The translations under genes were made by a program, and so were the position numbers. A stretch of 64,000 bases of DNA from Bipolaris cookei (Eukaryota > Ascomycota > Dothideomycetes > Pleosporales > Pleosporaceae). Location of the stretch: assembly GCA_002286855.1 (NCBI GenBank), contig NRSV01000011.1, forward strand, positions 372,001 through 436,000, read 5' to 3'. The first letter of the stretch is position 1, and every line of letters begins with the position of its first letter. The notes below the pieces were generated by a model that was not told the origin of the DNA, searched no databases, and worked only from the letters and a program-made list of their open reading frames with translations. Below, in pieces: positions 11,377 to 23,600 of the stretch.

Positions 11377-12533
11377 GGTAGGCCCCGTTGCAGCGTGCCT
11401 AAGCCGACACTGGGGGAGGGGTGGTGAGGATCAGTCGAGGGGTATGGTGGCAGGGCTCGGGTCAAGTAGGCAGCGAAGCCATGGTCCGCCTCGATGTCTG
11501 CGTCGGTCGTCGGTCGTCGTCGGTCGTCGCAGGCGAGCTGTCTAGCAATGGCAAAAGCAAGTTGCGAGCATGGCGATTATCAGCAGCGCCAGACTGGGGA
11601 GGTCGGCCGACGTCTATCAAGTTGTGTTTGTGTGCATGTGTATGGCTGCAGCAGCCAGCCATGTCGGTCGGAGGTCACGTTGCTGCATTCAGGCTGGCTG
11701 CCCGCGGCCGATCTGCCGCCAGCACGCTAATGCCAGCACGTCTTGTGTGATGCCGGCGGCGTGTGCTATTTACAGCAACACAGGTGCCCCGTTGGTGGGC
11801 ATAAACTCGTATCTTTCCCCATGGCGTAAAATCTTAGTCGCTTCTGACCGCCACCGCAGCTGCACAGTCTGTACATTGCATACTTACTGACATACGGCCA
11901 GATGACAGCCTGCACGCATATGTACACGCATTCTCGGTCCTGCAACTGCAACTGCAACACGCTGGCAGAGCTCCGGCCAGCTCACACGCGCCCCTGTGAC
12001 GGTATGCTGTAACTGCAACACTGGGCTGGGAGCTCGCCTCTCCTGTCCGTCTGGTAGTGGACCGCTCTTCGGGCCCCGCCTACACCTGAAGCTACCCACC
12101 AACCCCCTACACTTGCAGCTGGAAACGCGGGACAGGCCTGGCCTTCCATGCTCTGCCATAGGATCCCTCAGAATCCTCGCCGCCACCAGGCCTGCCGCTA
12201 GTTCCGTGAGCTTTTCTGCCTGCAGCTGTGTGACTTTGTTGCCGCAATTGCTGATGCATACCAACGTCCTGCCTATGCCCTTTATCGTGCATCCTGTAAA
12301 TGAGGCCCCTCTATACGCTCTATACGTGTGTACTGCGCTACGCTATGCTACCCTACCCTCTCCTCTCTTAGGGTAGTCCTATCTGTCATGTCCTCGTGTT
12401 TCATTGTCAGCCGCAACTAAATAATCATTTGTAACCCCGCCTAGCCTCATCGGGCAACAATCTGGAAGACCCACTGAACTATATCAAACGCCAAACTCCA
12501 ACCATCAATCCATGCACCACCACATGCACCCTT
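11377..12533. other. Intergenic region upstream of the beta-propeller gene
   Basis: This 1.2 kb should hold the promoter and 5' leader of the propeller gene and the 3' end of the MFS gene. It is rich in CT/GA and GTCGTC-type short repeats (11500-11530). No supported gene. Confidence 0.5.
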
Positions 12534-14556
12534 CTATGCACCTCCCCAACTCGCACCTCCTCCAATCCCCGTGCTGCCAAGATTGGAGCTGTATCGCCGG
12601 AATCCGATGCCCATACCGATAGGCACCGACGATTGTCTTCGGACTGCCCGTCTCCTGCTTTGTGAATGACTTCTCGCCGGCTCCAGGCCATGCCCCACCC
12701 ATCTTTGTGCTGCATGCTCTCCCCCTCCATCCTCATCGTCTGATGCTATCCCAAAGCTCGATCGTGTCGTCGTGAGGCTCAGCAGGTTCGGCGGTTCGCC
12801 CAAATCCCCAAACTCCGACTCTGACTGCACTGCATCGTCGCGATCCTGTAGCCCCGACGCCTTCCCATTCTCTACCGCACATTCCTCTTCCTCTTGCACA
12901 ACCTCAACAGTATTTTCCTCGTCGTCAATGTCCGAATCATCACCGAACCCCTCTCCTTCTACCAGCCATAATGTCGGGATACACGCAGCAAATCCAATCA
13001 TGGATAATGTCCAAAAGGGCACAATCACATAGCCGCGTTTGACGCCCCACGTGAATAACCCGCCCCCCAGCGTCGGCCCGGCCGCCCTGCCAACAGCACT
13101 GAAGCTTGTAGCCAGCCCGTTGATCGTTCCCAATACGCGTAGACTCGGCGCGCTATTCGTGAGCATAATGGTGCTCGTCGGGAATGCAAATGTACCTCCG
13201 ACTCCTCTAACTATTAACAGCAATACCATCGCAATCTGCCGCGAAATTGGGTCCTGAATAAGTGACAAAAATGGTGTTACAAAGAACACCAACGGGAACA
13301 TGATAAAGGCGATGCGGAGACAACGGAGCACGCCAAGATTGCGAGCAATGGGTGGGAAGAGCAGAAATTGGCATAGTGTGCTCGTAATCGCAAAGAGGGT
13401 AAAGATGAGACCAATCCGGCGCGACTCGAGACCAAATCCCCCTGCAAACTTGAGCGGGAGCGAGACTGCGGGATCAGAGTCGAGCTGGATAGGGTGATGC
13501 ATAAATACGGGAAGCAGCTATATGTGGTTAGCAGTCGTAGATTGACTTGTAAAATGAACTTACTTGATCGTATGCTTGACAGTACAGGGCTAGCAGTGTA
13601 TATACAACTAAGTTGATTGATGTTTGAAACGTCAGAGCATCTCGGACTGAGGGCGTCTTCTCCTTGGTGTTCTGTTTCTTCACGCGAGGCGAACCAGCTG
13701 CTTCAGCGTCTACTGCCTTTTGCCGGCCAAGAAGAGGTTCATTCTCGCCATCAAGACCCTTTCCCTCTGTCTTCAAATGCAGCAGTTTCCGAACAAAATA
13801 TGTTAGTCTGGCGCCGACCCTCAGTCCTAGATCCGGCTCGTGCTTTTTGCTTTCCAATGTTTCCCGGAGAAACAGCCAGCCAATAACAATCCCTATGGTG
13901 AAGAATATGGCGGCGACAATATTTGGCAAAACGTAGGGAAATTTTTCCAGAAACGCGGTACCTCGTGGTTTCCGCGGATCCACGCCCAGCGGATTCGCAA
14001 GCGCACCACCGAGGGTAGGTCCAAATGTTGCGCCTACGGTCCACACGAGGGGCATCACACTGAAAGCCCTAGGCTGCAGCTCCTTCCATGGACACAGTTC
14101 TGCCACGGTCGTTCGCAGGATGCCGACATTTCCATTCGATAGACCGCCCAGAGCGCGCGCCGCCAATGCCATGGGCAGATTGACGGAAAAGCCCCATAAC
14201 AGCATCGTCCACATGGTATTGAACAGGCCAAACAGTATTATTGGTTTTCTGCCATAGCGATCCGATGTCGCGCCCCAGAAGAGGCCCGTAAACGCCTGGC
14301 AGAGGGAAAATATCGACGAAGAAATACCAGCCCATCGCGCAATGTCGTTTTTGGGAATACCAAAGGATTCCATAAGTTCAGGGACGTACGGGAAGACCGA
14401 AGTCAAGGCTATAGGCTCGGAAAAGCGGCATATTGCTATAAAAACATACAAGGTCAGCGACAAGCACAGCAATTAGAGGCGTGCATGCAGCATTGCCAAC
14501 AAAAAAAACTTACATAGAATGACCAGTTGCTTGACTGGTAGCTGGTGTTCTGTCAT
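12534..14556 (-). CDS. Major facilitator superfamily transporter, DHA1/zinc-induced-facilitator type
   Basis: Exons 14556-14514, 14435-13564 and 13517-12534 give 632 residues. Introns are 78 bp (GTAAGT/TATAG) and 46 bp (GTAAGT/ATATAG). The junctions restore VILSICRFSEP in helix 1 and AYDQLLPVFMHHPIQLD after helix 7. Motif A of the superfamily is present (WGATSDRYGRKP, between helices 2 and 3), and about twelve hydrophobic segments can be counted. A hydrophilic central loop with LLGRQKA lies between the halves. A long acidic cytoplasmic tail (DDSDIDDEE, QEEEE) follows the last helix and ends in SWGGA. The sequence resembles fungal and plant transporters annotated as ZIF-like or YCR023C-like, which move small molecules or metals by proton antiport. 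The substrate is not predictable. Confidence 0.9.
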
Positions 14557-15831
14557 GACGGTGGTGATTGCGGTGTGAGCATGCTATGCTTAGTTGGCTA
14601 GCTGATAGCTAATAGAAAGGCAAAGAGAGCGAAGAGAGCGAAGTGAAAGAAGGGTAAGAGAAGAAGGCTAGGTAAAGAGAGGTAACAGTCACATCGCCAA
14701 CATGAATGCGCGGTCGCATTTGCTTGAGTCGGCCGCCGCCGTCCCCATGACCCATAACCATGAACGGCTAGTCCGCCGTCATTGCGGGGTGCAAGCGTTT
14801 TGACAGGGCGCCTATCTGACGGTGTAAGGAAGGATCGAGTCACACCCTGTCGTCGCTGGTATGTGCTTGTGCTTTGTCATTCCGAATTCCGATCGGATTG
14901 GATAAATCACATCCCGCATCCCGCACACCTTGTGTCTGTCTTATTTCCTTTGCTGTCGCGTGATTGTGGTTGCGGGCGTTTTGAATGCGATTGCTGTCAT
15001 CGATTCACAAATGTTGGGGCCGCGCTACGCATACGTACTATTGCCGGAGCGAAACGCACTACGCGTTTGAATGGAACCGAACCGCGCCAGGGTTCAGGTA
15101 CCTGTTTTTGTTGTGGCGGAGAACAACTCCACTTGGTGGTGCTTTTTTTCTCCACTTGCGCATTTGCTTATCCGGTGCTTGTAGCACGCAAGCGCTTGCT
15201 GGATTGGAATAATCGGTGGTCTTTTGAACGTTTAGTGATGTAGGCGGTGAGAAGAAAAAAGTCTCTCGTAAGTGATGTTGGTGATATGATATGGTGTAAC
15301 GCTTACTTCAGTTGAGCATGTGAACATGTGAACATGTGATTGAATAGTTTGCAGGTAATATTACAGCGAAGGAGGCTAACTCCCTAATCAGGCATTCTTC
15401 GCACAAACTCTTGTCTTGGTAGTCTAACAATTTGCTACACGGACCAATCAGTGCATGTCCATTTTACTGTTCTTAGCTAAACATGCTTGAGAAAGCTACC
15501 TGGAAATAGTATTAATTGTGTCACTCGCTTGGCATCATGGTCTCTCTCGCTACAAATTCTTCCTTGTGCAGCTTAGCCTTTTTTCTCTTAAGTTTTCATC
15601 TACCTTGACTACCTTCTAAGTGATATTCTATCTACTTGTGTCTGGCACCAAATACAATTGATTCTTTCCCTCTTCACAGTCTGATGGTGATTTCCACAAC
15701 TTGTTCAGTTTTTTCTCTACAAACAAAAAATACTCTTGCTTCCACGGCCAAATCACGCTGGTACCTACACTTCCCTTCCAAAGCTCAATTTAGATCTATA
15801 CACCTAGTTCCTCATAATCAGCATTCCAGCC
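14557..15831. other. Intergenic region, MFS gene to the disrupted 2EXR gene
   Basis: No supported gene in 1.3 kb. Three tandem CATGTGAA-type units lie at about 15316-15340. Open frames here (for example 14782-15243) have no recognisable domain or codon signal. Confidence 0.55.
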
Positions 15832-16371
15832 ATGGATGCCCCTACGACTACAATTTAAGGAGCCCCGCATGAGTCGGTCTGCAAGACTGAAACTACACCA
15901 ATATCATCGTATCATGAGACTGGCAGTACCCACGCAAACAAAGGTGAAGCTGGCGAAAAGCCCGATCACACAGTCTCCAACGATTCAAAGCAAGACGTGA
16001 CCCAAACACAGGCCACGAAGAAATTCTGCATCTTCGTTGTGAACAATGGTCTGACCGATTCACCTAGACTTCCATCAGAGTTGCGTTTGATGATTTACAA
16101 AGCCACATTCCCGGAAATGGACCCATCCACTGTTTACACAAGACCCGATGACTACGCAAAAAAACTAGTCTTCATTGGACCTGTGGGCCATTGCAATCAT
16201 CATTCATACCTTCTCAAAGACCCAATCTTGGGAGATGTAGTGTGCACACGTTGCGTACGCGCACCGCTCAAGAATGATCGGCTTCAAGCGGTACTGGGAA
16301 GTAACTTCGCGCGTAATACGGCCACTCGTTTAGAGTTTCTCACGGAGTACGTACGCCAGGTCCAGTTTCGT

Positions 16372-16387
16372 TGCAAACCACGTTGTT
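16372..16387. repeat. Left target-site duplication of LINE copy 1
   Basis: TGCAAACCACGTTGTT, identical to 17204-17219. Its last bases may overlap the element's GTT-repeat tail. Confidence 0.9.
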
Positions 16388-17203
16388 GTTGTTATTACTA
16401 TTCTATTAGAATCTATATGCAGCTCGGGACTATGTAAGACTTTGGCTGTAGCCCCTTCTATCTTGTTATTTACATGTGGAGTTTTGTTTTTCTTTGTGTA
16501 TTACTACTGTGGTGCTTCGGCTTTTGTCTGTTTGCGGCTATGCCTCTAGTAGACGCCTGGTGCTAAAGAGCAGTTTGGTAAACAGGAAGAGATGTTAGAT
16601 AGCTAGGCTACCTTCCAGCGGGCTCTTGTTTGGGGGAAGTAAGGAAACAAATGAATAAAAAGAATAGAAAAAAATGAATGTTTGTGTTGCGTTTGGTTTG
16701 GTTTGGTTTTCTTGCCGTTTTTGTTGCTTTGTTTTTAGTCTTGTTCTTGGCCTAGGTGCCACCGTCTTGTCTCTATTCTCGTGCTGATAATGAAAGCTAG
16801 TGTAGCTTTTACCCCAGCTTTGGTGTGAAGGAGAAGTGGTATTGTGAGCGTTTGCTGGTCGAGAGTTGCTTTTAGCTTCTTTCTTTCTGCGTTGTAGTAG
16901 CTGCAGAACAAGAGGATATGCTCTGGCGTTTGCGGTCTCCCGCAGTTGCAGAGGTCAGAGTCTCTTTTCTTTACTCTCTCTAGGTAGGCGTTTAAGTATC
17001 CGTGGCCTAGTTTGAATGAGAAGAAGGCGCTTGATGTTTCTCTTTTTGTGCCTCTTAGGATAGCTGTATCTTTTTGTAGCTTTAGATCGAATATAGCCGC
17101 GTATGTGTGCTTATTCTTCTCTATTGCTTCTCTTTTGTATTGTACGTACTCTCGTATCAGGTCTCTTTCTTGTCACTGTTTTATTCTTGTACCCAGGAAG
17201 GCC
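16388..17203 (-). mobile_element. 5'-truncated non-LTR retrotransposon (LINE, Tad-like), copy 1
   Basis: An 816-bp insert flanked by a 16-bp direct repeat. On the minus strand it runs from a coding segment (17172-16735) through a 3' UTR of about 350 bp to a tail of ATAACAACAAC type next to the left repeat. A trinucleotide tail, 5' truncation and a target duplication of variable length are the marks of target-primed reverse transcription. The coding part ends with the Cys-Cys-His-Cys element usual at the C-terminus of LINE ORF2 proteins. The 3' UTR is shared with the second copy at 24082-24452. Confidence 0.92.
16735..17172 (-). pseudogene. C-terminal fragment of LINE ORF2 (reverse transcriptase polyprotein)
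   Basis: A 145-residue open stretch ends at TAA (16737-16735) and is cut upstream by an in-frame TGA at 17175-17173, beyond which a few more matching codons reach the truncation point. It contains FKLGHGYLNAYL and CNCGRPQTPEHILLFC, the zinc-knuckle-like C-x-C...H...C signature found downstream of the reverse transcriptase and RNase H parts of Tad-clade LINEs. The catalytic domains are absent, so the copy cannot move by itself. Confidence 0.85.
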
Positions 17204-17219
17204 TGCAAACCACGTTGTT
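17204..17219. repeat. Right target-site duplication of LINE copy 1
   Basis: TGCAAACCACGTTGTT, identical to 16372-16387; the interrupted host frame resumes here in phase. Confidence 0.9.
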
Positions 17220-17722
17220 ACCACCATCATGACATAGAACATAGAGATCTACAGCGATTCTTCTCCATACTTGCTGCGTCGAATCTCATTGGGGCATTCA
17301 GATATCTCACCATCCAAGCCCCTTGGAATGGAATAGGAACTAACTACACGTCTCTTCCGAAATCTGACGCAACTTATATTGGTTATGTTCTTACCATCCT
17401 ATATCACTACGAAATAAAGTGTGAACTAACATTTTATCATTATAACCCACATATCCTCAGGCCGTTACTAGATCGTATAGTAGAGATAGGCAGAACGAAT
17501 CCTTTACGCAATGGCAACAGCAACAGCAATCAAGGCGCCGAAAACCGGTGCTTCGGATCAAATTTTGCCGATTTCAGTAAGGCGAGTTGGGGTTTTGTTG
17601 AGCAAGACAAAGGACTAGACAAATCGAGCACGCATATGAAAAGAGAGATTTACAGAACGTGGAGAGCGAAAGCGGAACACAAACACCATAGACTAAAGTA
17701 TCCTGTTGACTTTAGCAAATGA

Positions 17723-18335
17723 GCGATCTGTGGTAAGCAAAGGTGGTTCTTGGGAATGTCAAGCGGCCTAAATGCTTCATAAAACCTGGGATGTTAAGTT
17801 TTGGTAGCTGATCTTATATACACTTTCTGCTATTGGTATGGGTCGGATATTCTGGGAGAAATGATGTAGACGTTTGAGAAAATTAGTTCATGGTTATATT
17901 TCTTACAATCTATATAATATATCTACAAAGTACTCTGTCAGTCGTGCAAACCCTAGAAGATCGAGGACCAAGGGAGTACGTGTGAATGGGTTGTGAGTGC
18001 AAATTGAAATAAATCTACGCCAAACCATTACTAGAAATGAACACCATAGTTACGACGTGTCAAAAGTCAGTTACAAGAATCAATCACAATAACTAGGGAC
18101 CTGATGATCGACAAAAGCGTCGTGTCCGAGGCGGTTATTGATTCGCTTAGGAAACACGCTACAACAAGTGACATTGAGTGACATCATCAATATAACCCAG
18201 CAGGTTAACAATATGGCTTTCCAACAACAACAACAACAACAACAACACATCAGCGCTCTGATCTGGATGATACCGGAAACAAAGCCTAGTAGCTTGGAGT
18301 GACAGTAAAAAGGTAACTGATCTAGACCGCCGACT
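17723..18335. other. Intergenic region upstream of the TRK gene
   Basis: AT-rich leader and promoter region. It contains a (CAA)8-9 run at 18222-18247, about 90 bp before the TRK start codon. No gene. Confidence 0.6.
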
Positions 18336-20597
18336 ATGAGTTCATTCTGGCAGCCACTTGACGACCACGACGACACAGACGAATCAATCATGACGGATCC
18401 ACTGGAAGAGCTACAGAACCCGCGGAAGGCGAAAGACGACTTTATTAAATATATGAAAAAAGAAGTGTTCAGATTGAACTTTTATCGCGCGCACATGCTA
18501 TACTTTGTTGTCGTCATCTTCCTCTCCTCGCTTGTTGTGTATGGTCAGGGTCGTGCCGATGGACCGAAAGAACTGGATAGTGCTCATATGACGTATACAG
18601 ATGCACTGTTCCTATGCTGTAGTGCCATGACTACAACAGGTGAGCCATGTCATAAGATTAATTGTATTCTCCAACTAACGGTGAGACAGGTCTCAATCCG
18701 GTTGATCTCGGCCCACTATCTGGTTACCAACAAGCCACCTTTGCCATCCTCATGATGGTTGGTAACATACCGTTTGTCTCTGCAGCCGTAGTCTTGATCC
18801 GAAGAGCTTTGTTCCGCAAGAAACTAGCAGATGTCGTAAAGCACTCGCACACAATACAACGATTAGTCCGGGATATTGAACAAAACCACCAATCAGATCA
18901 GGCTGAAAACAGCAGCAGCAGCAGCAGTAGTAGTAGTAGCAAAAACAGAAGCCTGCGACAAAGATCAACAGTATCTCAAGGTCATCAAGCCCACGGCCAA
19001 CAATCCCACAACCAGAGGCCATCCAAAGTGAAAATTGAGCCTGCATCTCGCCAACGCAGCTACCACTACGAAACAGGCTTCGGCTTCATACCCACACCCT
19101 GGGAAACGCAATTCGCACAGAACCTCTTCCACCGCTTCATCGATTTCTTCGCCACAGAACTAAGACCCGAACAGCACGACTACATCTCGTTCAAACCGCA
19201 CTTGGATTCCAGGGGCCGCTTCCGGGACCTGAGCGAGGCGGATCGCATGGAGCTCGGTGGCGTCGAGTATCGCGCCTTACAAGCTTTACTCTTAATTCTG
19301 GTTGGCTACCAAATCTTTTGGTATCTAGTCGGCATCACGTTCCTGCTCCCTTATGCTTACCGAGAGAATATCAAGAACGTGCTATACAACACCCAGCCTG
19401 AAGGTATAAATCCGGGCTGGTGGGGCTTCTTTGCAACAGTCACTGAGTTTGCAAATGGTGGTCTGAACATATTGAACGCAAACTTTGTCCCCTTTAGCGG
19501 GTATCCGTACGTCTTGCTTGTCTCTGCAGCTGTCGCTTTTGCAGGCCAAACGCAGTTTCCGATTTGTCTTCGCGTGACGATTTGGGGATTGAAGAAGATG
19601 GCACCCAAGCAGTCGCGGTTCAGGAATACCATGGGGTTTTTGTTGCAGCATCCACGGCGGTGCTTCATCTATCTTTTTCCGGCTCGCGAGACGCTGTATC
19701 TATTCTTCACTCAGTTCGTTATTGATGTTACCGCCTGGCTTTGCTTTGAGATTCTCAATATTGGTATGCCGGATGTAGAGGCTCTCCCGACTGGCACACG
19801 CATTCTGGATGGCCTTTTCCAGGCAAGTGGACTGAGGACCAGTGGAGCGTATATTATCTCTTTGAATTCTCTTGCTCCAGCATGTCTGGTTGCATACCTC
19901 GTCATCATGTGAGTTGCTGCAAATACGGACGATATTTATAGATTATGCTAACATTATTCCTCGTTTGCTAAGGTACATTTCGATTTATCCCATGACGCTG
20001 ACCCTAAGGAAGACAAACACGTACGAAGAAAGGTCAATTGGGCTGGAAGAGAGTGACAATAGTGCTACTGGTGTAGCTTCACACTTGCAGAAGCAACTAG
20101 CCTACGACATCTGGTTCCAATTCCTAGTTTTCTTCCTGATCTGCTGCATCGAGAGACGTCATATCCTGAATGCTGATCCCGGATTCAGCGTCTTTTCTAT
20201 ATTGTTCGAAGTCACATCAGCATATGGTACCGTCGGCCTGAGTCTCGGTGTCCCCGGCAAAAACTACAGTCTCTGCGGCGACTTTGCCAGCTTGAGCAAA
20301 GTAGTGTTGCTATTTGCAATGCTTCGCGGTCGCCATCGAGGTCTGCCTTTTGCAATTGAACGAAGTATATTATTACCAGGCGAAGAGCTCATGCACCGCA
20401 TGGACCAGGAGTACAGTGCCAAAGGTACCGAGGACCCGCGACAGGAAGCTGAGCTGAGAAAGGATATTGAGAGGAGCGGTGTGAAGACGTTGGACAACGG
20501 AAAGGGGGAGCAAGACCCTGAGGACAGGAGACGCTCGCAACCGAATAACCAGACTGCTTGTGAGTCGTCGGCGACGGTACAGGCAGAGTCAGATCCT

Positions 20598-20600
<3 letters not shown>
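18336..20600 (+). CDS. TRK1: TRK-family potassium transporter
   Basis: Exons 18336-18639, 18690-19908 and 19973-20600 give 716 residues. Introns are 50 bp (GTGAGC/GACAG) and 64 bp (GTGAGT/CTAAG, with GCTAAC branch site). TRK proteins are plasma-membrane potassium uptake systems made of four helix-pore-helix units. All four pore-loop glycine regions are visible: TTTGLNPVD (around residue 100), ANGGLNILN (around 356), ASGLRTSG (around 480) and AYGTVGLSLG (around 591). The first intron falls inside the first pore motif, and the second joins IM to YISIYP. A cytosolic loop between units 1 and 2 carries a serine run (about residues 174-185) and is shorter than in yeast Trk1. The charged tail ends at a TGA that is the first unit of a TGA repeat. 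Confidence 0.93.

Positions 20601-20648
<48 letters not shown>
20598..20648. repeat. (TGA)17 microsatellite starting at the TRK stop codon
   Basis: Seventeen consecutive TGA units. The first is the in-frame stop of the TRK gene and the next sixteen are in the same frame. Confidence 0.95.
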
Positions 20649-23600
20649 CGATCACTTGAACATGCTCAGCCACCTTGGGTTTCTTGCGGCATTACTATCG
20701 GTCTAACATCACACCGTGCGGTACCGACAATGAGCACATAGTGTATTGGATCCGGGCAACACAGCTCCGTGACACAGTCCTGACGACTCCCTACTCAGCA
20801 GCCCGCACGCCCCCGCCCATGCTTTGCATGCATACCGTGGACGGGCAACTCTGATTGCTACGTGCAAAACATGTCACGGGTTGTCGGTCCTCTTTCCCTA
20901 ACGCTTTGGTCGACTGCAATTTTTCTAAGTAGTAAAATCGGATATGACCGAAGAGTGTCACAGAAACATGCGTGGTAAGATGAATCGCTGGGTTGAACCT
21001 GTACTTTGTTCATGCAAAATATGGGCGCGAGCCATCAGCCTTACAAGGCTTGCAATCCATCGCGCGCGTACGTAGTTAGCAACGAACAATTATGCGCCTT
21101 GCAGACTAAGGCGCCAGTCCGTGCAAAAAAAGAAAAAAAACAAGAGTGTCACCGTCCCCACTTACGTCCTTCCAACCCCAGTTCGCATAAACGCCGCTTA
21201 AAGCGCTCAGACCCTGAATCTCCACATGGATGCCCGACAGGTTGAGTCGCAGCGGGCGACACCAAAGGGACCCGACAAAGGCGCAAGGACTTCCGGAGCG
21301 TAGATCCGCATCCAGACTTGGTAGATGCGCCGGGGCGCAAGGGACATGGGGATTGACTCGTTGGAGTGGGAGGATCAAGGGGGATCAAGGAGGATCGGAG
21401 TTCGATGGAAACGGTGTCCTGGTTACAGGGAACAAGTGACAGCCACATGATGGGCTGGGAAATTGGCTTTCCCGCAGGTAATTCGCCGTATCAGCGAGTC
21501 AGATTTTGGGGGGACCAGCCTGTGGCGTTTGGGGATGTGCGTTGGACAATGACATCGGGGGCGAGGGAGCAGCGGACGGGAGATGTGCACGATGGTTCGG
21601 TAAGTCGAAAATGAGGTGGCTTTTTTTGGACAGGGGTGTGCCGGAGGGGTCAATATGTTTGGTCGAAAAGAGCACCATGTCTGCTTCTAGAATGGAAACA
21701 CCACACACACCCCACCCACGCTGACGCCATGGGCCATGGGGACAAGGAAAAAGGAGGCAGCCTTCTAGATGGTCGATACGAGAGGGACAGATAGACGCAT
21801 GAAATGCGATCGTATACCCAATCTGCGGACCCTTGATTCCTTCTCATCGCATGCGTAACATGTGGGAAATTCCAAATCCAAGACGGAAAGGCCAAATGCA
21901 CCGAGAAAGCAACTAATTCACCGAGAAAACTTCCCTCCATCTTCCCAACCTGTGTGGACCCTTCCTATTCCGCTTCTCTTTTTTGCTCACCGGAAGCACC
22001 AGGAACAGGGCAACCGAGGCGAACACGATGCCCCAGAAAAGCAAGAATACTACCTTGACGTAGCAATCTATCACTGGCGCAACGATAAAAGTAGTAGGGT
22101 AACCTGACGTTAGTGAGTTATAGTAATCGATTAGAGCACGGCACTGCCTCTGTTCATATCGAGTGATCAACACGCCTTATTACCTGAAAGAGTTCACAAA
22201 TCCCCCCTTCCCGCAACGGGATATGGTAAATACATAGGTGACGGCACAAAAATCGTACGATTTTTTGAGATTTTTTTGGCGATGTATTGGGCTCTAGCGA
22301 GGGCCCGCCTTCCGAAAATGGTGAGTTCCGTCTCGCGTCTACGGGAAATGCGGGGAATCGCGTAGTGCGTACCGAGAGATGTGGATGGAAAGAGGAAGGA
22401 AACGCCGTTTATGGTTTTTCGGGTTGATCCTGAGGCTGAATTGTACGGTGAGTCTCGGTACATACTATTCTAGGAACTTGAATAGGAAGGTACAGTACCA
22501 TGTTTACTATGAACTCATATTCCAGTGACGATTGTTTTGTGCGCGCGTAAAGGCGGGGCGAGGAGGAACTGGTGCGGTGGGAAATGTTTCATAGCCATTT
22601 TGTACACATGGCTCGCGCGCGACGAAGGATTGTTTTGGTGTCGCTATTTTGATGGGTTTCTCCACTTTGTTCGTATGCAGTGGATGTGTGTAGATGAGGG
22701 GAGGATGCGATGCCGCTGTGTATCGTATAGTACCCGTTGCAAGTCAGGAACATAGCGTGTATCAAGCGATGTGTCAAGAAACCCCCACACGGTACTGCGG
22801 GAAGACAGGCGAAGAAACCCGACCATCTTCAGCCCAGCATATTAATCCCTCACGAGTCCCCAAGCCCACATTGGCGATAGCCGTTGCGGGATTGCGGGGA
22901 GGGCAAAGGCGGATACATGGATGCGAAGCAATCTTTGTTTGGCATCGTTTGGAACAAGGTGTGCGGGGCGTGGACCCCCATCTCGTTGTATTTGAAACAT
23001 TTGAGCAAAACGGTGCGTTCGGCGCTACCTGATTCTTTTCGCCCGAGACGCGCGCGCAAACGATTGCAGCGGCGCCAGCAGAGTACGAGAGATGGAGGGT
23101 TTCAGTGTGGCGGATGAGTGGGCGAGAAGAATTGGGTAGGAGAGTGATTGTGGTTGAGGAGGAAGATGGGGGAGCAAATGCAACCGAGTGCCGAGATGAA
23201 CCGGTCATGTCATCGTGGTTGCTGTTTGTTTGTCTGAACTTTGTTTTGTTGTTCCTGCCCTTTTCAGTGGCTTGTGTGCTTGCGCCCCATGCGCTGCAGA
23301 ACTCAGGAAATGAAATTATCTATACCTAAGTAAACTCCTCGGTGCGCGAGGAATAACCTGGAGGAAAGAAAGGCGAGAGCCCGAAAAGAAATCAAAGCCG
23401 TTGTTAATTCCTGCAGGACGGGAGGGGTATTAGTTATTTTCATGTTTGATAGACATGCCCTGTTCTTTTTCGGAGATTAAGGTGTTTGCAGTGTCATTGC
23501 TCTCAGTCAAACAGATAGACGCAAAAGTAAAGAGATATCAAGATATAGAAATGCGGAGGAGCGGCACGAGGGATAAGGCACGTGTGCACGGCCGACTTAC

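Larger units (their letters stand above)
15832..17722 (+). pseudogene. 2EXR-domain protein gene broken by a LINE insertion and a nonsense codon
   Basis: The left part (15832-16387) and right part (17204-17722) are the two halves of one gene split at 16388-17203. The left half carries a 2EXR-type (F-box-like) motif, LPSELRLMIYKATFPEMDP, preceded by the short strand FCIFVV; such proteins form large fungal families of unknown function. Both halves read TGC AAA CCA CGT TGT in frame across the duplicated 16-bp target, so taking out the insert leaves one continuous frame to the TGA stop at 17720-17722. The only in-frame ATG, at 15832, is followed by TAA at 15856-15858. That is consistent with a CAA to TAA change, the RIP-preferred CpA context, although an unrecognised intron could also explain it. 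A functional product is unlikely. Confidence 0.75.

Noticed and set aside
16388..17203. Insert in the 2EXR gene as a normal intron
   Set aside because: It has direct target repeats, a LINE ORF2 end on the opposite strand and a second copy at 24082-24452, none of which fit an intron.
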